DNA from: an uncultured Caulobacterales bacterium
GTDB taxonomy: Bacteria; Pseudomonadota; Alphaproteobacteria; Caulobacterales; Caulobacteraceae
DNA length: 7,436 nucleotides
Assembly (NCBI GenBank): GCA_903889785.1
Contig: CAISYT010000080.1
Location: forward strand, 1-7,436
Reading direction: 5' to 3'
The notes below the pieces were generated by a model. That model ran no database searches. It saw only the letters and a list, made by a program, of their open reading frames with translations, and had not been told where the DNA came from. Position numbers and translations under genes: made by a program. Shown piece after piece: positions 1-5,133 of the stretch; within the stretch, counting starts at the first letter, position 1, and each line of letters opens with the position of its first letter.

Positions 1-110
1 GCCTTGGCCTGTTTGATGAATTTCTTGACGCCGGCATCGGTCAGGTCGAGCAGCGGACCATCGCTGGTGGCTTCGGGCCCTTCGGCTTCGGCTGTGGTGT
101 TTGTGGTCAT
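1..110 (-). CDS. rpoD: RNA polymerase primary sigma factor RpoD (sigma-70), N-terminal fragment
   Basis: Only the first 36 codons are present; the gene runs off the left edge. The housekeeping sigma factor directs RNA polymerase to most promoters. The visible N-terminus has a short acidic, Ala/Thr-rich lead followed by DGPLLDLTDAGVKKFIKQAK (residues 17-36), which matches the start of sigma region 1.1 in Caulobacter-type RpoD as I recall it. The ATG start at 110-108 is supported by a GGAG Shine-Dalgarno sequence 7 nt upstream. It lies 78 bp downstream of dnaG on the same strand, the classical dnaG-rpoD order, so co-transcription with dnaG is likely, possibly with an additional promoter in the gap. 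The identification rests on a short sequence but is strongly backed by this context. Confidence 0.9.
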   Translation of the reverse strand, partial: MTTNTTAEAEGPEATSDGPLLDLTDAGVKKFIKQAK

Positions 111-122
111 GCAAAGTCTCCG

Positions 123-158
123 CTTCGGCGCGCCGCCCGTGCAAGGACGACGCCGAAG
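123..158 (-). promoter_or_regulatory. 8-bp perfect inverted repeat abutting the rpoD ribosome binding site
   Basis: CTTCGGCG at 123-130 is the exact reverse complement of CGCCGAAG at 151-158, leaving a 20-nt loop. On the rpoD transcript the 3' arm ends one nucleotide before the GGAG Shine-Dalgarno sequence. The stem could limit ribosome access to rpoD or act as a processing or attenuation structure between dnaG and rpoD. No T-tract follows, so it is not a standard intrinsic terminator. The repeat is seen directly; the role is inference. Confidence 0.4.
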
Positions 159-166
159 ATGGTTAA
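159..166 (-). promoter_or_regulatory. TTAACCAT motif, possible CtrA half-site
   Basis: On the minus strand the dnaG-rpoD gap contains TTAACCAT, which matches a half-site motif reported for the alphaproteobacterial cell-cycle regulator CtrA. It lies about 50 bp upstream of the rpoD start. A single 8-mer is weak evidence, and no second half-site at the full-site spacing is visible. It matters only if the organism is confirmed as an alphaproteobacterium with CtrA. Confidence 0.15.
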
Positions 167-171
167 GGCGC

Positions 172-186
172 GGCCGTTTTGCGGCC
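172..186 (-). repeat. Small hairpin just after the dnaG stop codon
   Basis: GGCCG at 172-176 pairs with CGGCC at 182-186 around a 5-nt loop, beginning 3 bp past the dnaG TAG. A stem this short with no following T-tract is unlikely to stop transcription fully. It could stabilise or mark a processing point in a dnaG-rpoD transcript. It may equally be a chance result of GC-rich sequence. Confidence 0.25.
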
Positions 187-188
187 TG

Positions 189-2075
189 CTATTGGGTTGG
201 GGCTGTAGCGCCGCCTTCCGTCCACAAATCCCCTGATCTCAATTGCCGTCTCAGTCCGTCACGCTCCGTTTTCAGACGCCGCAAGCCATCCATATCCGAA
301 CCCGCCGCAAGATCGCTCTTTGCGGAGGCAATGGCTTCTTCTAGCGCCGCGAGGCGACATTGAACTTCAAACGCAAACGACCACTGGGATCTGGCGGCGG
401 CGAGGGTGACATCCGGTTTGAGGAAGGGCGCGCCCGATTTCGCAGCGGCCCGGTCGATGTCATTCAGCAGCGTATCAAATCCACCTATCCGCAAATGGCG
501 ATGAAGCGCTGCAGAGTCAAGCGAGTCACTTGCAATCCTTAAGGAAACAATCGTTTGAGCAAGGCGGTCGAGTGCCGGATCGCCGAACCCATGCCGCTCC
601 AGAGTCTCCAGGCAATCTTCGATACAGTGCGGGTCTGTTAGCGCGGCCTTGGCTAAGGCGGCGGCCAAGGGTTCCAGATCATCTGCAAGGCGGCGCGCAG
701 CAGCGACGCCCTCGGCGGTCGGCGGTCGGTTCTGGGGCGGTTCGCCAAACCGGCCTTGGCGGTAGGGCCTGCCGGTCCACGCGGGCCGAACGGCCGGGGC
801 GAATAGGGCGTCAAGACGACCCAACAGGTCGTCGCGATAGGCGTTTGCCAGGTCCTTATCGGCGATCGAGGCTGACAAGGTCCGCAGCCGCCCCTTGAGG
901 CCGGCGCGGCGCTCGGGCGTATCCAGGGTTTCCCGCTCGCGCTCGCGCACGAACAAGGCCTCGACCAAGGGGGTGGTATTCGACAGCTGACTTTTAAGCG
1001 CCGCCGCCCCTTGCTCGCGCAGCACCTCGTCGGGGTCTTTGCCGCCGCTCACCAGGGCAAACTTGAAGCTGCGGCCGGGTTTCAGCAGCGGTAGGGCACG
1101 GTCGATGGTGCGCCCCGCCGCCCGCCGGCCGGCGGCATCGCCATCGAAACACAAGGTCGGCTCGGGGTGCAGCCGCCAGAGCAGCTCCATCTGGCTCTCG
1201 GTCAGGGCGGTGCCCATGGGGGCCGCGGCGGCGATACCGGCCCTCTGGCAGGCGATCACGTCCATATAGCCCTCGACCACCACCAGATCACCCTGCTCGG
1301 CCGCCGGCACCGAGTGCAGGACCTTGCGGGCCTCGGCGAGCCCGTAGAGCGTACGACCCTTGTCGAACAGGGCGGTATCGGGACCATTGAGGTACTTCGC
1401 CTTGGCATTGGGATCGAGCGCCCGCCCACCGAACGAAACCAGCCGCCCGCGCGCATCGGCTATCGGAAACATCAGCCGGTCGCGAAAGCGGTCGTAGGGC
1501 GCGGTTCCATCGTCTGGCGCGATCATCAGCCCAGCCTCGATAAGCTCGCCCGGCTTGGCACCCTTCGCGATCAGATAGTCCTTCAGACCCGTACGTCCGC
1601 CGGGTGCCAGCCCCAGCCGAAAACGCAGCCACTCGCTTTGCGGCAGCCCCCGTCGCTCCAGATAAGCCCGTGCGTCTGCGCCAACCGGGCGTCGAAGCTC
1701 AGCCTCGAACCAGGCGGCCGCCAGTTCCAACCAATCAGCTAGGCCGGCGCGGGTCTTTTCCTGCTGGGCGGCGATAGGATCGGGTGCGGGCAGGGCCATG
1801 CCCGCCTCGCCCGCCAGGCGCTCGATGGCCTCAATGAAGCTGAGACGTTCAGTCTCCTGCAGAAAGGTAATGATGTCGCCGTGCTTGCCGCTGGAAAAGT
1901 CGTGGAAAAAGCCCTTGTCGTCGTTGACGAAAAACGACGGAGACTTCTCCTTGCTGAAGGGCGAGAGGCCGACATACTCGCGCCCCTGCCGCTTGAGCTT
2001 GACCTTGCGTCCGATCACGTCAGACGGGCGAAGCCGCGATTTCAGCTCATCCAGGAATTTATCGTCGAACCGCAC
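189..2075 (-). CDS. dnaG: DNA primase DnaG, with a zinc-binding domain lacking zinc ligands
   Basis: Synthesises the RNA primers for lagging-strand and origin replication, working with the replicative helicase. The 628-aa length is normal for the family. Residues about 1-100 form the CHC2-type N-terminal domain, but the four expected Cys/His ligands are S38, S41, D59 and S62, while the surrounding GLSPFSKEKSPSF and HDFSSGKHGD framework is kept. Residues about 195-246 carry the basic RNA-polymerase motif (RFRDRLMFPI, then KYLNGPDTALF and LYGL). The TOPRIM catalytic core follows, with E268 in VVVEGYMDV, D311 and D313 in FDGDAAG, and D347/D349 in GKDPDE. The poorly conserved C-terminal part (about 430-628) should bind helicase. 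The start is GTG at 2075-2073: an in-frame TAA ends only 6 nt upstream, so no longer start exists. rpoD follows. Identity is certain; the loss of zinc binding is inferred from sequence. Confidence 0.97.
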   Translation of the reverse strand: MRFDDKFLDELKSRLRPSDVIGRKVKLKRQGREYVGLSPFSKEKSPSFFVNDDKGFFHDFSSGKHGDIITFLQETERLSFIEAIERLAGEAGMALPAPDPIAAQQEKTRAGLADWLELAAAWFEAELRRPVGADARAYLERRGLPQSEWLRFRLGLAPGGRTGLKDYLIAKGAKPGELIEAGLMIAPDDGTAPYDRFRDRLMFPIADARGRLVSFGGRALDPNAKAKYLNGPDTALFDKGRTLYGLAEARKVLHSVPAAEQGDLVVVEGYMDVIACQRAGIAAAAPMGTALTESQMELLWRLHPEPTLCFDGDAAGRRAAGRTIDRALPLLKPGRSFKFALVSGGKDPDEVLREQGAAALKSQLSNTTPLVEALFVRERERETLDTPERRAGLKGRLRTLSASIADKDLANAYRDDLLGRLDALFAPAVRPAWTGRPYRQGRFGEPPQNRPPTAEGVAAARRLADDLEPLAAALAKAALTDPHCIEDCLETLERHGFGDPALDRLAQTIVSLRIASDSLDSAALHRHLRIGGFDTLLNDIDRAAAKSGAPFLKPDVTLAAARSQWSFAFEVQCRLAALEEAIASAKSDLAAGSDMDGLRRLKTERDGLRRQLRSGDLWTEGGATAPTQ

Positions 2076-2080
2076 ATCGC

Positions 2081-2109
2081 CTTATAGCCGTTCAGGCGGG
2101 AGACGGAAA
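2081..2109 (-). promoter_or_regulatory. Candidate dnaG promoter immediately before the GTG start
   Basis: On the minus strand TATAAG (2086-2081), within GCTATAAG, matches the -10 consensus at five of six positions. TTTCCG (2109-2104) is a weak -35 at exactly 17 bp spacing. The -10 ends 5 nt before the dnaG GTG, so transcription from it would begin at or almost at the start codon and give a leaderless or near-leaderless mRNA. The alternative is that AAGG within the same bases is a Shine-Dalgarno sequence on a longer transcript. Which one applies cannot be settled from sequence. Confidence 0.4.
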
Positions 2110-2121
2110 TGAAGCCGAGGT

Positions 2122-2139
2122 TGGCGCAGCCTTGCGCCA
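2122..2139. repeat. Perfect 7-bp inverted repeat, possible operator, upstream of dnaG
   Basis: TGGCGCA, a 4-bp spacer and TGCGCCA form an 18-bp palindrome centred about 56 bp upstream of the dnaG GTG. That is just upstream of the candidate dnaG -35 element. The size suits a dimeric regulator's operator. It could also be a weak hairpin in a longer leader. There is no T-tract on either side. Confidence 0.3.
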
Positions 2140-2159
2140 CAGCAAAGCGGGAACAAATT

Positions 2160-2189
2160 CGCCCGAGCCTGGCAAAACGCCACCGGGCG
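2160..2189. repeat. Compound inverted repeat in the dnaG-MBL divergent region
   Basis: The outer arms CGCCCG (2160-2165) and CGGGCG (2184-2189) enclose a second stem, TGGC (2170-2173) with GCCA (2179-2182) around AAAAC. The two stems are separated by small bulges. The structure could form in RNA from either strand. It lies upstream of the candidate promoters of both flanking genes, so a role as DNA sequence or as the end of an unseen transcript is possible. Chance cannot be excluded at this GC content. Confidence 0.25.
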
Positions 2190-2224
2190 CGCTTCCGCTG
2201 CGTCCTGACGCCGTAAGCTCGGCC

Positions 2225-2252
2225 TTGCCGATTGGAACGGCTAGGCTATCGT
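2225..2252 (+). promoter_or_regulatory. Candidate promoter for the metallo-beta-lactamase-fold gene
   Basis: TTGCCG (2225-2230) resembles a -35 element. After 14 bp comes GCTATCGT (2245-2252), partly matching the Caulobacter housekeeping -10 pattern GCTAnAwC. Initiation would fall near 2259, giving a leader of about 40 nt that ends in the GGGAGG ribosome binding site of the downstream gene. Both elements are imperfect. Confidence 0.35.
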
Positions 2253-2298
2253 CTCACGTCAACGACGCGTTCAAGCGCCGACCCTGGGAGGGACCATC

Positions 2299-3225
2299 AT
2301 GCGGAAGAGTCTGCTGGCGACCACGCTTGCCATCGCCACATCCATCGCGATCTCAAGCTGGGCGCAGACGCCTACATCCAAGGCGACCGATCCGCTGGCG
2401 ATCGGCGGCAAGGATACAGCCTGGTTTATGGATCGGATCAACCGGCCCGACCTCGACAGTGAGCCACAGGCTCCATTCAAACTGGCTGGGAATGTCTATT
2501 ATATCGGGGCCAACAACATTGCCTCGATCCTGATCGCCACGCCAAAGGGCTTGATCCTGATCGACACCGGCACTCAGAAAATGGCCTCGGTGGTTTTTCC
2601 CAACATGGTCAAGCTCGGCTTCAAACCGGCCGACATCAAGTTGATGCTGTTAAGCCACGCCCACTACGACCACATGGAGACGATGGAGACGATCCGCCGC
2701 CTGACGGGAGCGACGGTGGCGGCGCTTGAGCCAGAGCTCCAAGCCCTGACCAGCGGCCACGACCTGGGGCCGAACGAGACCTGGGGCCAGGAGCCGCTTG
2801 AAGTCGGCCGGATTCTTCAGAGCGGCGATGATATCGCACTGGGCGGCACGCATATCACTGTGGTCTGGACCCCCGGCCATACCCCCGGCGCGGCAACCTA
2901 TTTCATCAACACCATGGAGAACGGCAAGCCGGTTCAGGTGGTCTTCGGCGGCCCGCCCAACCCCAACACCGGCAGCGCTGAGTACGATACGCGGCCCGCT
3001 GACGCCTTCGCCGCCTACGCGGCCCTGCGGCAGATGCACCCCGAAATCATGATCACGGGCCATCCAGCCAATCTGCTCAAGGGCAAGCTAGAGGCCCTCT
3101 GGGCCGGCAAGGGCCCTAGCCCGCTGACCCTCGCGCCCGGCCAGTGGGAGAAAATGATCAACAATTCCGAAGCCAACTTCAGGCACAAGCTGACCACGGG
3201 CGAGGCGAGCGGCGGCGGCGACTGA
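2299..3225 (+). CDS. Exported metallo-beta-lactamase-fold hydrolase, subclass B3-like
   Basis: A 308-aa protein with a Sec signal peptide: a positive start (MRK), a hydrophobic core to about residue 20, and a probable cleavage after SWA (residue 22). It should therefore act in the periplasm. The MBL fold is shown by the LSHAHYDH motif (H120, H122, D124, H125), H194 in TPGHTPG and H255 in GHP. These line up with the B3 ligands H116, H118, D120, H121, H196 and H263, so both zinc sites look intact. The N-terminal QAPFKLAGNVYYIG and the C-terminal helix are also B3-like. It departs from typical B3 enzymes after the motif (DHMETMET, where DHAGG is usual) and at FGGPPNPN, so beta-lactamase activity is uncertain; a lactonase or other hydrolase is possible. 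The start is set by GGGAGG at 2286-2291, 7 nt upstream of the ATG. It is divergent from dnaG and converges on the HAD gene. Confidence 0.88.
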   Translation: MRKSLLATTLAIATSIAISSWAQTPTSKATDPLAIGGKDTAWFMDRINRPDLDSEPQAPFKLAGNVYYIGANNIASILIATPKGLILIDTGTQKMASVVFPNMVKLGFKPADIKLMLLSHAHYDHMETMETIRRLTGATVAALEPELQALTSGHDLGPNETWGQEPLEVGRILQSGDDIALGGTHITVVWTPGHTPGAATYFINTMENGKPVQVVFGGPPNPNTGSAEYDTRPADAFAAYAALRQMHPEIMITGHPANLLKGKLEALWAGKGPSPLTLAPGQWEKMINNSEANFRHKLTTGEASGGGD

Positions 3226-3228
3226 CCC

Positions 3229-3930
3229 CTAGCAGGACAGGCTGTCGATCCACCCTGGCAACTCAGCTAGGGTGGCAAGCTCAGCATAGCGCGGGTGCCC
3301 GGTCGGAATTTCCGCCAGTTCGTGCGCCCAGGTGATCGGATAGGGAATATAGACGGCGTAGGCACCGGCCTGCAGGGCTGGCAAGATGTCGGACTTCACC
3401 GAATTTCCGGCCATGACCGCGCATTCGGGCCCTGGCCCATAGCGGCTGAAGATTTTGCTGTAGGTGTCGGTGGTCTTCTCGCTGACGATCTCCACGCCGC
3501 TGAAAAGATCGCCAAGGCCCGAGGCCGCCAGCTTCTGCTCCTGATGGAGCAGGTCGCCCTTGGTGATCAGCACCAGCCGGTATTTGTCGGAAAGTTGCGA
3601 AAGCGCCGTCTCCACACCCGACAGGGGCTCGACCGGATGGATCAGCATCTCGCGCCCGGCGGCGAGGATTTCTCGAATAACACGGGTCGATACAGCCCCG
3701 TCCGTCAGCTCCATGGCGCTGTCGATCATACAAAGTGTAAAGCCCTTCGCACCGTATCCGTAGAGCCGCAGATAGCGGCTTTCCACGTCAGCCAGCCGGG
3801 CCATGATCTGGACCTCATCACCAAACTCAGCCAGCAGTTCGACGAACCGAGCCTGGGTCAGTCGGAAGACGGTCTCATTGTGCCAAAGCGTGTCATCGGC
3901 ATCGACGCCGACCGTGGTGATTGCAGCCAT
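3229..3930 (-). CDS. HAD-superfamily hydrolase
   Basis: A 233-aa cytoplasmic protein with no signal peptide or membrane segment. All four HAD motifs are visible: motif I VDADDT (nucleophile D10, acid/base D12), motif II T123 in LITKG, motif III K152 in SEKT, and motif IV GNSVKSD (residues 175-181) with D181 as a metal ligand. A helical insert between motif I and motif II (about residues 20-95) suggests a C1-type cap. Members of this family are usually phosphatases acting on small phosphorylated metabolites such as nucleotides or sugar phosphates. The substrate cannot be read from the sequence. The ATG at 3930-3928 has a weak AGAGA-type ribosome binding site. The gene is divergent from the TPR-glycosyltransferase gene, and its stop is 3 bp from that of the convergent MBL gene. 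Confidence 0.9.
   Translation of the reverse strand: MAAITTVGVDADDTLWHNETVFRLTQARFVELLAEFGDEVQIMARLADVESRYLRLYGYGAKGFTLCMIDSAMELTDGAVSTRVIREILAAGREMLIHPVEPLSGVETALSQLSDKYRLVLITKGDLLHQEQKLAASGLGDLFSGVEIVSEKTTDTYSKIFSRYGPGPECAVMAGNSVKSDILPALQAGAYAVYIPYPITWAHELAEIPTGHPRYAELATLAELPGWIDSLSC
3250..3275 (+). terminator. Stem-loop at the MBL/HAD convergence, possible terminator
   Basis: CCACCCT (3250-3256) pairs perfectly with AGGGTGG (3269-3275) around a 12-nt loop. It begins 24 nt after the MBL stop codon and lies inside the last codons of the convergent HAD gene. No U-run follows on either strand, so it is not a canonical intrinsic terminator. It may slow polymerase or protect the MBL mRNA 3' end. 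Confidence 0.25.
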
Positions 3931-3989
3931 GAACGGTCTCTAGCAGATTGTGTCGCGCTGGGGGATTGGCCCTGGCTTCTGGGGCCCCG

Positions 3990-5075
3990 ATGAAATCCAA
4001 ACAAATCGGCGACGCGGCGGAGCGGCTGTTCCAGAAGGCCTTAGCTGCAAGTGCCAGTGGCGACGTCGTCCAGGCCGAACGACTCTACCGCCTCGCCATC
4101 GGCATGGTCGCGGGCCGCAGCGAACCGCGCCACAATCTGGGGGCCCTGCTGCGCAGCCTTGGGCGCCTTGAAGAGGCGCGCGACCTGCTGGCCTCCGTGC
4201 TGGTGCGCGAGCCGGATCTGGCCGAAACCCGTTATGCCCTCGGCATGGTACTGATGGGGCTGGGCGATTATCCGGCTGGCTGGCCGCTGTATGAGTCGCG
4301 GCGCGACCTGCCCGCACTGAAGGTCATCGCGCCGATCCTGGGCTTTCCCGAGTGGAAAGGAGAGCCCCTGGCCGGCAAACGAATCGTGCTGTTTCCTGAG
4401 CAGGGGCTCGGCGACAATATCCAGTTCGCCCGCTTCGCCCTGACCCTGCGCGACCGCGAGGCACAGGTGCTGATGTTGTGCCGCCCGCTGCTACGGAGTC
4501 TTTTACAACAGAGCCTAGACGGCGTGGAGGTGTTGGCCGCCGAGGGTCAGGTCGAGATGGGCGAGCCGGACTATTGGGCGCTGTTCGGCTCCCTGCCGCG
4601 ATGGCTGGGTTGCACCCTGGAGACAATCCCAAACGCCCCTTACCTTCGTGCGCCTGCCGGCGCACGCCTGCGCGATGATGCCCCCCGTATCGGTCTCGCC
4701 ACAAAGGGCAATTCGATGCACCAGAACGACGCTCGGCGCTCGTTGCGGGTCAGTGATGTCGAACGGCTGAAGGCAATTCTGGGTCCGACTGTGAGCCTTC
4801 ACCCCGAGGATAGCGGGGCCAAGGACTTTGCCGACACCGCCGCGATTGTGGACGGGTTGGACCTTGTGGTCTCGGTGGATACCTCGGTCGCCCACCTTTC
4901 TGGGGCCATGGGTAAGCCCGCTATTGTACTCATTCCTGGCTTCGCAACAGACTGGCGCTGGATGCACGGTCGTGAGGATTCACCCTGGTATCCAAGCCTA
5001 AGGTTGCTGCGCAGCGGCGTCGATGGCGACTGGAGCGACGCCTTCGCACAGCTTGAAACCCTGTTGGCGAGTTGA
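3990..5075 (+). CDS. TPR protein with GT9-like glycosyltransferase domain
   Basis: Using the ATG at 3990 the protein is 361 aa. Residues about 8-95 hold two to three tetratricopeptide repeats (for example AERLYRLAI, then HNLGALLRSLGRLEEARDLL, then RYALGMVLMGLGDY), which bind protein partners. Residues about 115-361 form a GT-B-like domain related to ADP-heptose:LPS heptosyltransferases (family 9). Its hallmarks are EQGLGDNIQFARF (137-149), IGLATKGNSMHQND (234-247), SVDTSVAHLSGAMGKP (295-310) and DWRWMHGREDSPWYPSLRLL (321-340). Proteins of this TPR-plus-transferase design include glycosyltransferases such as flagellin-modifying FlmG of Caulobacter; the substrate here is unknown. A TTG 42 nt upstream (3948) would add 14 residues without TPR character, so the ATG is preferred, though its ribosome binding site (GGGG, 5 nt upstream) is weak. 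carA follows after 58 bp. Confidence 0.85.
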   Translation: MKSKQIGDAAERLFQKALAASASGDVVQAERLYRLAIGMVAGRSEPRHNLGALLRSLGRLEEARDLLASVLVREPDLAETRYALGMVLMGLGDYPAGWPLYESRRDLPALKVIAPILGFPEWKGEPLAGKRIVLFPEQGLGDNIQFARFALTLRDREAQVLMLCRPLLRSLLQQSLDGVEVLAAEGQVEMGEPDYWALFGSLPRWLGCTLETIPNAPYLRAPAGARLRDDAPRIGLATKGNSMHQNDARRSLRVSDVERLKAILGPTVSLHPEDSGAKDFADTAAIVDGLDLVVSVDTSVAHLSGAMGKPAIVLIPGFATDWRWMHGREDSPWYPSLRLLRSGVDGDWSDAFAQLETLLAS

Positions 5076-5100
5076 CCGCGAGCCCTGCGACCCCTACCTA
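5072..5100 (+). promoter_or_regulatory. Candidate carA promoter
   Basis: TTGACC (5072-5077), overlapping the stop codon of the preceding gene, matches the -35 consensus at five of six positions. After exactly 17 bp comes TACCTA (5095-5100), a poor -10. Initiation would be near 5107 with a leader of about 27 nt. No pyrimidine-type attenuator hairpin is visible in the leader. carA may instead be read through from the upstream gene. Confidence 0.3.
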
Positions 5101-5133
5101 GCGCCCGCCCCTTTCACCTGAAGAGTCGCCGCC

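Noticed and set aside
1167..1742. Plus-strand open frame of 191 codons opposite dnaG
   Set aside because: It lies wholly antisense to dnaG, has no recognisable domain, and long antisense frames are expected in GC-rich genes.
2132..2533. Plus-strand frame starting upstream of the MBL gene
   Set aside because: It overlaps the MBL coding region in another frame, and only the MBL start has a strong ribosome binding site and a signal peptide.
3948..3989. TTG start extending the TPR-glycosyltransferase by 14 residues
   Set aside because: It is a rare start codon with no better ribosome binding site, and the extra residues do not belong to a TPR helix.
3295..3993. Plus-strand open frame of 232 codons opposite the HAD gene
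   Set aside because: The HAD frame carries all four catalytic motifs, and the opposite frame shows none of any family.
5123..5127. GAGTC, a possible CcrM methylation site just before carA
   Set aside because: A single 5-mer is expected by chance in a region of this size, and nothing else suggests cell-cycle control of carA.
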